Source: Bradyrhizobium sp. (GTDB lineage: Bacteria; Pseudomonadota; Alphaproteobacteria; Rhizobiales; Xanthobacteraceae). From it: a stretch of DNA of 5,140 nt. A program made the translations under genes and the position numbers. The DNA lies in assembly GCA_028290165.1 (NCBI GenBank), contig JAQGKJ010000698.1:1-5140 (forward strand), given 5' to 3'. Shown piece after piece: positions 1-4,920 of this stretch. Each line of letters starts with the position of its first letter. The first letter of the stretch is position 1. The notes below the pieces were generated by a model. That model was given only the letters and a program-made list of their open reading frames with translations. It searched no databases and was not told the DNA's origin.

Positions 1-2
1 TT

Positions 3-185
3 TTGGGGGCGCTGCTGCTGGTCGCAGGCGTCTATATCTATGATTCGATGCAGACCTCGACGGTCGCGAATGGCCAGGTAGCGGAGGCCAATCGCACCAT
101 CGTGAACTGGGACGTCGCAGCCGCCGACTGGAATCTGCTGAAGCGGCGTGCCCATGACGACTGGATCAGGCTGTCGTCGAAGTAA
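3..185 (+). CDS. 3' end of unidentified small membrane protein gene
   Basis: This is an open frame running from the left edge to a TAA at 183-185. Only the last 60 or so codons are inside the window, so the true start cannot be seen; the TTG at position 3 is probably internal. The visible part begins with a hydrophobic stretch (LGALLLVAGVYIY) that looks like a membrane-spanning segment. A polar region of about 45 residues follows, ending in a Trp- and Arg-rich tail (WNLLKRRAHDDW). I do not recognise the family. One transmembrane helix with a soluble tail suggests a small inner-membrane or membrane-anchored protein. It converges on the DsbA-like gene that ends at 255. The reading as a real gene rests on typical codon use and a clean stop before the intergenic hairpin. 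Confidence 0.5.
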   Translation: MGALLLVAGVYIYDSMQTSTVANGQVAEANRTIVNWDVAAADWNLLKRRAHDDWIRLSSK

Positions 186-212
186 GCAGGATTCTTCGCT
201 CTCAGAGGTCAG

Positions 213-235
213 CGCCCTCGTCGTCGCCGGGGGCG
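213..235. terminator. Possible shared hairpin between convergent genes
   Basis: CGCCC at 213-217 can pair with GGGCG at 231-235, extended by a T-G and a C-G pair, with a loop of about nine bases. On the plus strand it is followed by TTGTT, a weak T-rich tail, and it lies 28 bases after the stop of the left-edge gene. It sits between two convergent stops (185 and 255), where a terminator is expected. The stem is short and the T tract imperfect, so this is tentative. Confidence 0.35.
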
Positions 236-254
236 TTGTTGCGATCGGTTGCCG

Positions 255-932
255 CTAGTTGCTCGCCTTCGCCTTCCGCGCATCCGCGATGACCTGTTCG
301 AACTGCGCCATGGTGAGTACGCCCGGCACGCGGAATTTGCCGACGATAAAGGACGGCGTGCCCCGGAAGCCGAAGGCGGTGGCCTGGTCGTTGTTGCGCG
401 CGAGGATCGCGTCGATCGTCTTGGCATTGGTGGCAAGGTCGCGAGTCACCCGGTCGACATCGATCCCTGCGCCCGCGAGCAATTCGCGGATCCGCGACTC
501 GGTCAGCTTCGAGTTGACGCCCATCAGCGCATCATGCGCCTGAACGAATTTGTCCTGGTATTTGCTCGCCAGCGCCATCCGCGCCGCGATCTTGGAAACC
601 TCGCCGAGAATCGGCCAGTCCTTCAGCACCAGCCGGACCTTGCCGTCGTCCTGCACCACCTGGCGCAGTTCGGGCTCGAGCTTGCGGCAATACGGACACT
701 GGTAGTCGAAATATTCGACGATCGTGATGTCGCCGGTAGCATTTCCGGCGACCGGAATATCCGGGTCGCGCAGCACCAGGGCTTCCGTCAGCACCGTCTC
801 GTCGCTTTGCGCCAAAGCCGACCGAGGCGCGATCTCGAGGCCGAGCATCGCCGCGCCCGCGCCAAGCACCCCAAACGCTTCGCGCCGGGTTCGCCGCCGG
901 CTCAGCCGGGCCAAGTCGATCGATTCAGTCAT
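255..932 (-). CDS. Exported DsbA-family thiol:disulfide oxidoreductase
   Basis: A 225-residue DsbA/thioredoxin-fold protein predicted to act on cysteines of envelope proteins. The N-terminus has an arginine cluster (residues 12-17, RRRTRR) followed by EAFGVLGAGAAML and a likely cleavage after SALA at 41. This resembles a Tat-type signal, although the phenylalanine is one place off the usual twin-arginine motif. The thioredoxin strand (TIVEYFDYQ) leads into the redox motif CPYC at 79-82, and the conserved cis-proline loop is GTPSF, with Pro at 193. The helical insert between them is of normal size, so the protein is complete and probably active. The ATG at 932 is preceded by GGGAG seven bases upstream. 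It lies 33 bases downstream of the TauE-like gene on the same strand, so co-transcription is likely. It could serve as an oxidase or, with a reducing partner, as a reductase or isomerase; the sequence does not decide. Confidence 0.9.
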   Translation of the reverse strand: MTESIDLARLSRRRTRREAFGVLGAGAAMLGLEIAPRSALAQSDETVLTEALVLRDPDIPVAGNATGDITIVEYFDYQCPYCRKLEPELRQVVQDDGKVRLVLKDWPILGEVSKIAARMALASKYQDKFVQAHDALMGVNSKLTESRIRELLAGAGIDVDRVTRDLATNAKTIDAILARNNDQATAFGFRGTPSFIVGKFRVPGVLTMAQFEQVIADARKAKASN

Positions 933-939
933 CTCTGGT

Positions 940-944
940 CTCCC
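940..944 (-). promoter_or_regulatory. Shine-Dalgarno site of the DsbA-like gene
   Basis: On the minus strand GGGAG lies seven bases before the ATG at 932. It supports that start and indicates independent initiation within the probable operon. Confidence 0.6.
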
Positions 945-965
945 GGCCCGCTTGAAGCGCCATGC

Positions 966-1745
966 TCAAGATAGCGATAAGTTACGCGCCAACATATAGA
1001 GCGCCACCGCAATAATGACAGCGGCAAAAACGACGTTGAGCGCGCCGCGCCGCCCCGATAAGTCCCGCGCCAGGCGGGTACCGAGCAGTCCGCCGGCGAT
1101 GCCGCCCGCAATGAACAATCCCGCCAACCCCCATGAGATCAGCCCGGACCAGGCATAGCTCGCAGCCGTGGTCAGGCCGAATGCCGTGACCGCGACCAGC
1201 GACGAGGAGACCGCGTTCATGATCGACATCCCCGTCGCCAGCATCAGCGCCGGCACGATCAAAAATCCGCCGCCGATGCCGAAAAAGCCGGACAGTGTTC
1301 CGGTCGCAAGACCGAGCCCGACAATGGCGGGCATGTTGGTCCAGTCCATCTCGACGTCGGGCAGGCCGACCCGCGACCGCGTCTTCAGCATCAGCACGGC
1401 GATCACCAGCATCACGAGCGCGAACAGCGCGAGCAGTTTCTGGCCATCGAGCATGTTGCCGAAGATCGAGCCCGTGAACGCGCCGATCATTCCGGCGGCC
1501 GCGAACGTCAGCGCGCAGCCGCATCGCACGGTGCCGCCGCAGGCATGGTTCGACAGATTGACCGCAGCATTGGCGGCGACCGCGATGGCGCTGGTGCCGA
1601 TCGCCACATGGGGTTCGGGCACGCCGACCACATAGACCATCAGCGGCACCGCGAGCACCGATCCGCCGCCGCCGACCAGACCAAGCGAAAATCCGACCAG
1701 CGAGCCCGATGCCAGCCCGAGCACGCCCTGCATTGCGGAAATCAT
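966..1745 (-). CDS. TauE/SafE-family sulfite/sulfonate exporter-like membrane protein
   Basis: A 259-residue, very hydrophobic protein with about eight membrane segments, the usual size for the TauE/SafE family. The two-fold internal repeat of the family is visible: GLVGGGGSVLAVP near residues 22-34 and GFFGIGGGFLIVP near 153-165. Each is followed by a second conserved stretch (AIGTSAIAV, 48-56; AVSSSLVAV, 178-186). Characterised members export sulfite, sulfoacetate or other organosulfur anions across the inner membrane; the substrate here is unknown. Cysteines 69, 75 and 77 form a small cluster in the loop after the second hydrophobic stretch. The ATG at 1745 has no good ribosome site; an ATG at 1733 is an alternative. 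The gene starts 85 bases after lrgB ends and is followed at 33 bases by the DsbA-like gene. A weak promoter-like pair (TTGCGG at 1824-1819, TAGAGA at 1801-1796, 17-base spacer) lies upstream but is unconvincing. Confidence 0.88.
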   Translation of the reverse strand: MISAMQGVLGLASGSLVGFSLGLVGGGGSVLAVPLMVYVVGVPEPHVAIGTSAIAVAANAAVNLSNHACGGTVRCGCALTFAAAGMIGAFTGSIFGNMLDGQKLLALFALVMLVIAVLMLKTRSRVGLPDVEMDWTNMPAIVGLGLATGTLSGFFGIGGGFLIVPALMLATGMSIMNAVSSSLVAVTAFGLTTAASYAWSGLISWGLAGLFIAGGIAGGLLGTRLARDLSGRRGALNVVFAAVIIAVALYMLARNLSLS

Positions 1746-1830
1746 GAAGATCGTAACCCAGCTTGCACGGCGCTCCCCTTGAAGAATTTCTGCAATCTCT
1801 AGGGTGGCCGCGCCAAAACCGCAATGCGGA

Positions 1831-2553
1831 TCAGCGTATCAAGAGCGTCACCGCCAGCGGCACCAGGAACGATGTCACCAGCGCGTTGAGGCTCATGGCG
1901 ATGCCGGCGAACACGCCCGCGACCGCATCGACCTGAAACGCGCGCGCGGTGCCGATGCCGTGCGCGGCGATGCCGACGGCGAACCCGCGCGCGCGGAAAT
2001 CGGTAATGCCGATCCGGTTCATCAATGGCGTGACTGTCATCGCGCCCATGATGCCGGTCAGGACCACCGCGACCGCCGTCAGCGACGGATCGGCGTGCAG
2101 GGATTCGCTGATGCCCATCGCGACGCCCGCCGTGACCGATTTCGGCGCCAGCGACAGAACGACCGTGCGCGGCAGGCCGGCGGCCTCGGCCAGCAGCACC
2201 ACCGAGACGATCGCGGTCACCGAGCCCACGACCAGCGCCGCCAGCATCGGCAGGATCGCCGCCGTCACCTGCTTGCGGTTTTCGTAGAGCGGCACCGCGA
2301 GCGCCACCGTCGCCGGCCCGAGCAGGAAGTGCACGAACTGCGCCCCGCCGAAATAGGTGGTGTACGAGGTGCCCGTCAGCAGCAGGAACGCGCCGATGAT
2401 CCACATCGAATGAAACACCGGATTGGCCAGCGGATGCCGCTGCGTCCAGAGTGACACCGCATCGGTGATCGCATAGGTCAACAGCGTCACCGTCAGCCAG
2501 AGCAGCGGCGACTGCGACAGATACACCCACAGCGAGAACGGATTTTCGCTCAT
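1831..2553 (-). CDS. lrgB: LrgB/CidB-family membrane protein
   Basis: A 240-residue polytopic membrane protein of the LrgB (CidB/YohK) family. Conserved stretches include GPATVALAVPLY at 79-90, SLAPKSVTAGVAMGISE at 134-150 (the most diagnostic segment), and AAHGIGTARAF at 196-206. The length matches the family and nothing appears missing. LrgB acts with LrgA; the pair was first described as holin/antiholin-like proteins affecting murein hydrolase activity and lysis in Staphylococcus. Related proteins in Bacillus carry pyruvate, and the plant homologue PLGG1 carries glycolate and glycerate. The start is the ATG at 2553, overlapping the TGA of lrgA as ATGA, so translation is probably coupled; no separate ribosome site is visible. 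The open frame runs upstream to an ATG at 2967, but that 138-codon extension lies inside lrgA in another frame, is arginine-rich, and is rejected. Confidence 0.92.
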   Translation of the reverse strand: MSENPFSLWVYLSQSPLLWLTVTLLTYAITDAVSLWTQRHPLANPVFHSMWIIGAFLLLTGTSYTTYFGGAQFVHFLLGPATVALAVPLYENRKQVTAAILPMLAALVVGSVTAIVSVVLLAEAAGLPRTVVLSLAPKSVTAGVAMGISESLHADPSLTAVAVVLTGIMGAMTVTPLMNRIGITDFRARGFAVGIAAHGIGTARAFQVDAVAGVFAGIAMSLNALVTSFLVPLAVTLLIR

Positions 2554-2936
2554 GGCGCGCGCCGTTCGTGCGCCATCAGGCGGCTCGCGGCCAGAAACGT
2601 CGCAACCGTCACCAGCAAGGTCACCACCACGGAGATCGCAAGCACGGCTGCGACCGCGAAGCCATGCTCGGCGATCAGATCGAGTTTTTGCACGACGCCG
2701 ACACCGGCTGGGACAAACAATAGCGACAGGTTCGCAAGCAGGCCCCGGCTGGCGCTCTCCACGCCATCGCCTTGCAGCGGCCCGCGCGCGAGAATTGCGA
2801 ATCGGTCGCGCGCCAACAGCAACAGCAGCAGAAGCAGGAGCCCGACCACCGGGCCCGGCATCGGCAGACCGAGACCGCGTACGAAAACCTCGCCGGCCAG
2901 TTGACACAAGAGAATGAGGCTGAGGTTTGCGATCAT
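2550..2936 (-). CDS. lrgA: LrgA/CidA-family membrane protein
   Basis: A 128-residue membrane protein with about four helices and the length expected of LrgA/CidA. Diagnostic segments are LPMPGPVVGLLLL at 24-36 and LLANLSLLFVPAGVGVV at 67-83. Residues 33-41 are nine consecutive leucines, encoded by a repetitive CAG-like tract on the opposite strand. I chose the ATG at 2936 because GGA lies six bases before it. A TTG at 2942 would add two residues but has no better ribosome site. Its TGA overlaps the ATG of lrgB (ATGA), which marks a two-gene unit. The upstream gene on the same strand ends 46 bases before this start with no evident terminator between them, so read-through from the caspase-remnant gene is possible. 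No LysR-type or two-component regulator gene lies next to it in this window. Confidence 0.88.
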   Translation of the reverse strand: MIANLSLILLCQLAGEVFVRGLGLPMPGPVVGLLLLLLLLLARDRFAILARGPLQGDGVESASRGLLANLSLLFVPAGVGVVQKLDLIAEHGFAVAAVLAISVVVTLLVTVATFLAASRLMAHERRAP

Positions 2937-2942
2937 CGGCAA

Positions 2943-2954
2943 TCCGCGCGCGGA
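2943..2954. repeat. 12-base perfect palindrome just before lrgA
   Basis: TCCGCGCGCGGA is a perfect palindrome lying seven bases upstream of the chosen lrgA ATG and covering part of its ribosome-binding region. It could be a protein-binding site or a small hairpin limiting initiation. In GC-rich DNA such palindromes also arise by chance, so the functional reading is weak. Confidence 0.3.
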
Positions 2955-2982
2955 AAAGCCGCTGCATCAGGCAATCCCAAGC

Positions 2983-3654
2983 TCAACCCTTCAGCCGGCT
3001 GACGCATTCGCCGTAATAGCCGCCACTCTTTTCGATCCATTTCATGCCACCGTTTGCATTGGTGGCCTTGTTGGCGCTGAATTGATCCGCACAAGTAAGC
3101 GTCCGCGCTTTGTCCGGGCTGGCGCCGGAATATTTCGGCGCAATCGTCGTAGGAAACACCGCCTGCGTCGTGCCTGCTCCACATTCCTCTTCGCGAAACT
3201 CTTTCCACTTGCGACCGTTTAGTTTGCCGGCAACTTCCGCGGCCATATATTTTATGGCGCATCCCGGGACTGTCGGCGCAGCTCTTGCGACTTCGGCAGT
3301 CGACGTGGGGTTGGGCGGCGGAGAAACCGCCGGAGGCGATGGGTCACGCGGTTCCTCCGAATCGACAGGCGGAGTCGTTGCAGCTGGCGCGGGCGCACCG
3401 GCTTGGGCCAGGAGATCGACGCGTGCCTCGTCCAAATCGAGCTGGCCGCCTCTGGCGGCGGGGCGGGAGCTGAAATCTCTCAAGATACCCGCGATCGATC
3501 TCGCGTCGCTTGTCGGTTCATCGCGCTGCGACACGTTTGGATAGGCTGAATTGTCGATGGCCACGGCCACACGACTGCCCAGTGCCGCTGAGGCTGTTTG
3601 GGAAAATATGATCAGCGCGATGGAAGCGGTTATATTCCAGCAGATTTTTCTCAT
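2983..3654 (-). CDS. Secreted protein: caspase-like remnant fused to a two-module cysteine domain
   Basis: A 223-residue protein with a signal peptide (cleavage probably after TASA, residue 23). Residues 27-82 resemble the beginning of a bacterial caspase-like (peptidase C14) domain: SRVAVAIDNSAYPNV, then DARSIAGILRDF, then GGQLDLDEA. Family members typically read RVALVIGNSAYxNV and QLDLD here. The later part holding the catalytic His and Cys is absent, so no protease activity is expected. A Pro/Ala-rich linker (about 86-130) leads to two cysteine-bounded modules, C132-C158 and C188-C217, the second containing GGMKW and GGYY and ending in RLKG. These modules match the neighbouring 158-residue protein in sequence and exact Cys spacing. 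The ATG at 3654 follows a strong AAGGAGG with a short spacer. The role is unknown. By eye the base composition is somewhat less GC-rich than that of its neighbours. Confidence 0.75.
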   Translation of the reverse strand: MRKICWNITASIALIIFSQTASAALGSRVAVAIDNSAYPNVSQRDEPTSDARSIAGILRDFSSRPAARGGQLDLDEARVDLLAQAGAPAPAATTPPVDSEEPRDPSPPAVSPPPNPTSTAEVARAAPTVPGCAIKYMAAEVAGKLNGRKWKEFREEECGAGTTQAVFPTTIAPKYSGASPDKARTLTCADQFSANKATNANGGMKWIEKSGGYYGECVSRLKG

Positions 3655-3657
3655 GCC

Positions 3658-3664
3658 CCTCCTT
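3658..3664 (-). promoter_or_regulatory. Strong Shine-Dalgarno site of the caspase-remnant gene
   Basis: On the minus strand AAGGAGG ends three bases before the ATG at 3654. This is the strongest ribosome site in the window, although the spacing is short. It fixes the start and argues that the chimeric frame is translated rather than being a dead remnant. Confidence 0.6.
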
Positions 3665-3695
3665 GTGAGACTGACGGCTCGCCGTTTCGGCTAAT

Positions 3696-3722
3696 AGGCC
3701 CAGGCGAGTTCGGCCCGGGCCT
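3696..3722 (-). terminator. Hairpin between the two tandem paralogues
   Basis: AGGCCCAGGC at 3696-3705 pairs with GCCCGGGCCT at 3713-3722, a 10-base stem with one G-T pair in the minus-strand RNA and a seven-base loop. It lies 20 bases after the TAA of the 158-residue gene and 41 bases before the start of the next gene. No U-tract follows on the minus strand (ATTAG only), so it could be a weak terminator, a 3'-end stabiliser or an attenuator separating expression of the two genes. Confidence 0.4.
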
Positions 3723-3742
3723 GCCGTGGAACGAAAAAGCGC

Positions 3743-4219
3743 TTAACCCTTCAGACGCTTGTTGCACTCGCTATAGTAGCCGCCGCCTTTTGCATTCCAT
3801 TTCATGCCGCCTGTGGTGTTAGCGGCTTTGTTGGCCTTCCATTGCTCCGCACAGGTGTGTTCACGCGCCAGGCCTGGCTTTTCCTGGGCGTATTTTGGAT
3901 CGACGGCGGTCGGAAATACTGCGTTGCCGACCGGCACGGGCGCAGCCGGTGCGGCGGCAGGTGCGGCTTCCTTCTTCGCCTCTTTCGGCGCCGCCGGGGT
4001 GGCAGGCGCAGCGGCAGGCGTGGCCGCTGCAGCGTCGGCACCGCATTGGGCTTTGCGGAAGTCGTTCCATTTCTGGCCACCGAGCGTGCCGGCTGCCTTG
4101 GCGGCCTGGTATTTCGCACTGCATTCCTGCGTGGTCAGGGCCTGCGCTGGCGCTGTCGCAGCGAACGCGGCAACACCGATTGCCGCAACCGCACACAATA
4201 ATTTTGCTTGAATATTCAT
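3743..4219 (-). CDS. Secreted two-module cysteine protein, paralogue of the adjacent gene
   Basis: A 158-residue exported protein. The signal peptide ends in APAQA, with cleavage after residue 27. The mature protein has module 1, C33-C59 (ECSAKYQAAK, then GTLGGQKWNDF), then an Ala/Pro/Lys-rich linker of about 40 residues, then VFPTAVDPKY. Module 2 is C123-C152 (CAEQWKANK, GGMKW, GGGYY) and the chain ends RLKG. The two modules resemble each other (C-x3-aromatic, a central G...KW, closing C), suggesting an old internal duplication and two disulfides. The adjacent 223-residue protein has the same modules with the same numbers of residues between cysteines (25 and 28). I know similar uncharacterised proteins in Bradyrhizobium but no function. 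The ATG at 4219 has AGGGAG seven bases upstream and a plausible promoter near 4256-4283. It is divergent from the psiF-like gene. Confidence 0.82.
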   Translation of the reverse strand: MNIQAKLLCAVAAIGVAAFAATAPAQALTTQECSAKYQAAKAAGTLGGQKWNDFRKAQCGADAAAATPAAAPATPAAPKEAKKEAAPAAAPAAPVPVGNAVFPTAVDPKYAQEKPGLAREHTCAEQWKANKAANTTGGMKWNAKGGGYYSECNKRLKG

Positions 4220-4226
4220 CCTTGGT

Positions 4227-4232
4227 CTCCCT
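4227..4232 (-). promoter_or_regulatory. Shine-Dalgarno site of the 158-residue protein gene
   Basis: AGGGAG on the minus strand, seven bases before the ATG at 4219, supports that start. Its context (GGGAGACCA) is nearly the same as that before the DsbA-like gene. Confidence 0.6.
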
Positions 4233-4255
4233 GGGGTAGCGATCCTGAGGCCCCC

Positions 4256-4283
4256 ATCCTAGCGCAGCAATCGCGCCTGACAA
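4256..4283 (-). promoter_or_regulatory. Putative sigma-70-type promoter of the 158-residue protein gene
   Basis: On the minus strand TTGTCA (4283-4278, five of six matches to TTGACA) is followed after 16 bases by TAGGAT (4261-4256, four of six matches to TATAAT). Transcription would begin near 4249, giving a leader of about 30 bases with the AAGGGAG-like ribosome site inside it. The geometry is good, but it is a by-eye match. Confidence 0.45.
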
Positions 4284-4300
4284 CGGAGCGACGGGCCGTT

Positions 4301-4320
4301 GGACCAAAATATCGTGGTCC
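4301..4320. promoter_or_regulatory. Inverted repeat GGACCA-N8-TGGTCC in the divergent intergenic region
   Basis: Perfect six-base arms (4301-4306 and 4315-4320) flank an AT-rich eight-base centre, AAATATCG. The position is near the middle of the 187-base gap between divergent genes, just upstream of the minus-strand -35 element. A dimeric regulator site is one reading and a small hairpin is the other. It is the only AT-rich patch in this gap. Confidence 0.35.
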
Positions 4321-4395
4321 TGAAAGCGCGGCCCAGCCGGCTCCATTCATCCGCGGTTCAGCATGGCAGCGCGACGTTGCGCCGGTCTTCAACCC

Positions 4396-4399
4396 GAGG
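4396..4399 (+). promoter_or_regulatory. Ribosome site that fixes the psiF-like start
   Basis: GAGG lies seven bases before the ATG at 4407. The open frame extends upstream to an ATG at 4299, but that extension has no ribosome site and would bury the signal peptide behind 36 polar residues, so 4407 is preferred. Confidence 0.6.
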
Positions 4400-4406
4400 T
4401 GCTCCC

Positions 4407-4679
4407 ATGATGACATTTTCATCCCGCGTAGCCGCGACCGCCATCGCGTCCCTGTTCCTGATGAGTTCGGCGTTCGCGCAAACCACGACACCGGCGACCC
4501 CTGCACCCGCGGCGAAGGCCGCGCCCGCCGAGAAGAAGGCCGAGAAGCCGCGAACCGCAGCCTCGCTCGAATGCTCGAAGGATGCCGATACCAAGGGCCT
4601 CCACGGCAAGGAGCGCAAGAAGTTCATGTCCGACTGCAAGAAGACCGCAAAGGACGCCGCTGCCAAGCCGAAGTCGTAG
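4407..4679 (+). CDS. Small secreted PsiF-repeat protein
   Basis: A 90-residue exported protein. The signal peptide covers residues 1-24, with cleavage at SAFA before QTTTP. An Ala/Pro/Lys-rich spacer (about 25-48) leads to a single PsiF repeat at about 50-79: RTAASLECSKDADTKGL, then HGKERKKFMSDCKK. Cysteines 56 and 77 bound the repeat and probably form a disulfide. E. coli PsiF is phosphate-starvation inducible and carries two such repeats; its function is unknown. This protein has one and ends in a Lys/Ala tail. The gene diverges from the 158-residue protein gene. No convincing plus-strand promoter or Pho box is visible in the 187 bases upstream. The frame begins with two ATG codons (4407, 4410); the first is the better spaced from GAGG. 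Confidence 0.85.
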   Translation: MMTFSSRVAATAIASLFLMSSAFAQTTTPATPAPAAKAAPAEKKAEKPRTAASLECSKDADTKGLHGKERKKFMSDCKKTAKDAAAKPKS

Positions 4680-4685
4680 GCTTGC

Positions 4686-4713
4686 GTCACCTTCTCCCGG
4701 TGGGGAGGGTGAC
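4686..4713 (+). terminator. Probable terminator hairpin after the psiF-like gene
   Basis: GTCACC at 4686-4691 pairs with GGTGAC at 4708-4713. Pairing continues inward (TTCTCC with GGGGAG, including G-T pairs) to a stem of about 12 and a CGGT loop. It begins seven bases after the TAG stop. The following bases, TGCATTT, give only a weak T-rich tail. It may also form part of the neighbouring repeat-rich intergenic block. Confidence 0.5.
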
Positions 4714-4734
4714 TGCATTTGGCCCGCTCAGGAG

Positions 4735-4875
4735 CTGCCGTCATACCCCGCCACCGGGTCTCGCCTTCGGCGAGCCCCGGTGACAGGCTCCAGCGGGGTA
4801 TCCAGTACGCTGCAGCCTCTCGATGAATCACTCCTGTCTCTGGAATACTGGACCACCCGCTTTCGCGGGTGATGG
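4735..4875. repeat. Structured palindromic intergenic repeat element
   Basis: The element has a symmetric plan. On the left, ATACCCCGC (4743-4751) pairs with GCGGGGTAT (4793-4801) and encloses a second hairpin at 4752-4782: CACCGGG, then CTCGCC, a TTC loop, and GGCGAG, CCCCGGTG, with one mismatch. TCCAGTA (4801-4807) is then mirrored by TACTGGA (4846-4852). On the right, CACCCGC (4854-4860) and GCGGGTG (4865-4871) form a hairpin with a TTTC loop. From memory, very similar blocks (cataccccgc, gtatccagtac, tggaatactgga, cacccgctttcgcgggtga) recur between genes in Bradyrhizobium-type genomes, so I call it a dispersed REP-like repeat. No coding capacity is evident. Confidence 0.6.
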
Positions 4876-4920
4876 CGGCTGAGCGCTTCCCACGCGCATT
4901 GCTGCATCGCGCTGGCGCAT

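Noticed and set aside
249..974. 241-codon plus-strand frame opposite the DsbA-like gene
   Set aside because: It is antisense to a gene with clear DsbA motifs; the product is rich in Arg, His and Asp with no recognisable domain or ribosome site, as expected from GC-rich antisense frames.
1766..1784. Strong AAGGGGAG followed by GTG upstream of the TauE-like gene
   Set aside because: The GTG at 1768 is out of frame with the exporter and stops after eight codons at the exporter start. A tiny coupled leader is conceivable, but nothing else supports it.
982..1824. 280-codon minus-strand frame overlapping the TauE-like gene
   Set aside because: It is slightly longer than the real gene but is an arginine-rich shift of it; the TauE frame has the repeated Gly-rich motifs and membrane segments.
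1799..2530. 243-codon minus-strand frame overlapping lrgB
   Set aside because: Arg/Gly/Asp-rich shadow of lrgB in another frame; the lrgB frame carries the family motifs.
2554..2967. N-terminal extension of lrgB as a 378-residue protein
   Set aside because: The extension lies within lrgA in a different frame and is arginine-rich; the ATGA overlap and family length support the start at 2553.
3110..3544. 144-codon plus-strand frame antisense to the caspase-remnant gene
   Set aside because: Low-complexity Gly/Ala/Ser product without a ribosome site; it mirrors the Pro/Ala linker of the real gene.
2983..4219. CRISPR-like or tandem DNA repeat in the paralogue region
   Set aside because: The repetition is at the protein level between two genes and within each; there are no short direct DNA repeats with spacers.
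4208..4783. 191-codon plus-strand frame across the psiF-like gene
   Set aside because: It overlaps the psiF-like frame, which has a signal peptide, a PsiF repeat and a ribosome site; this frame has none.
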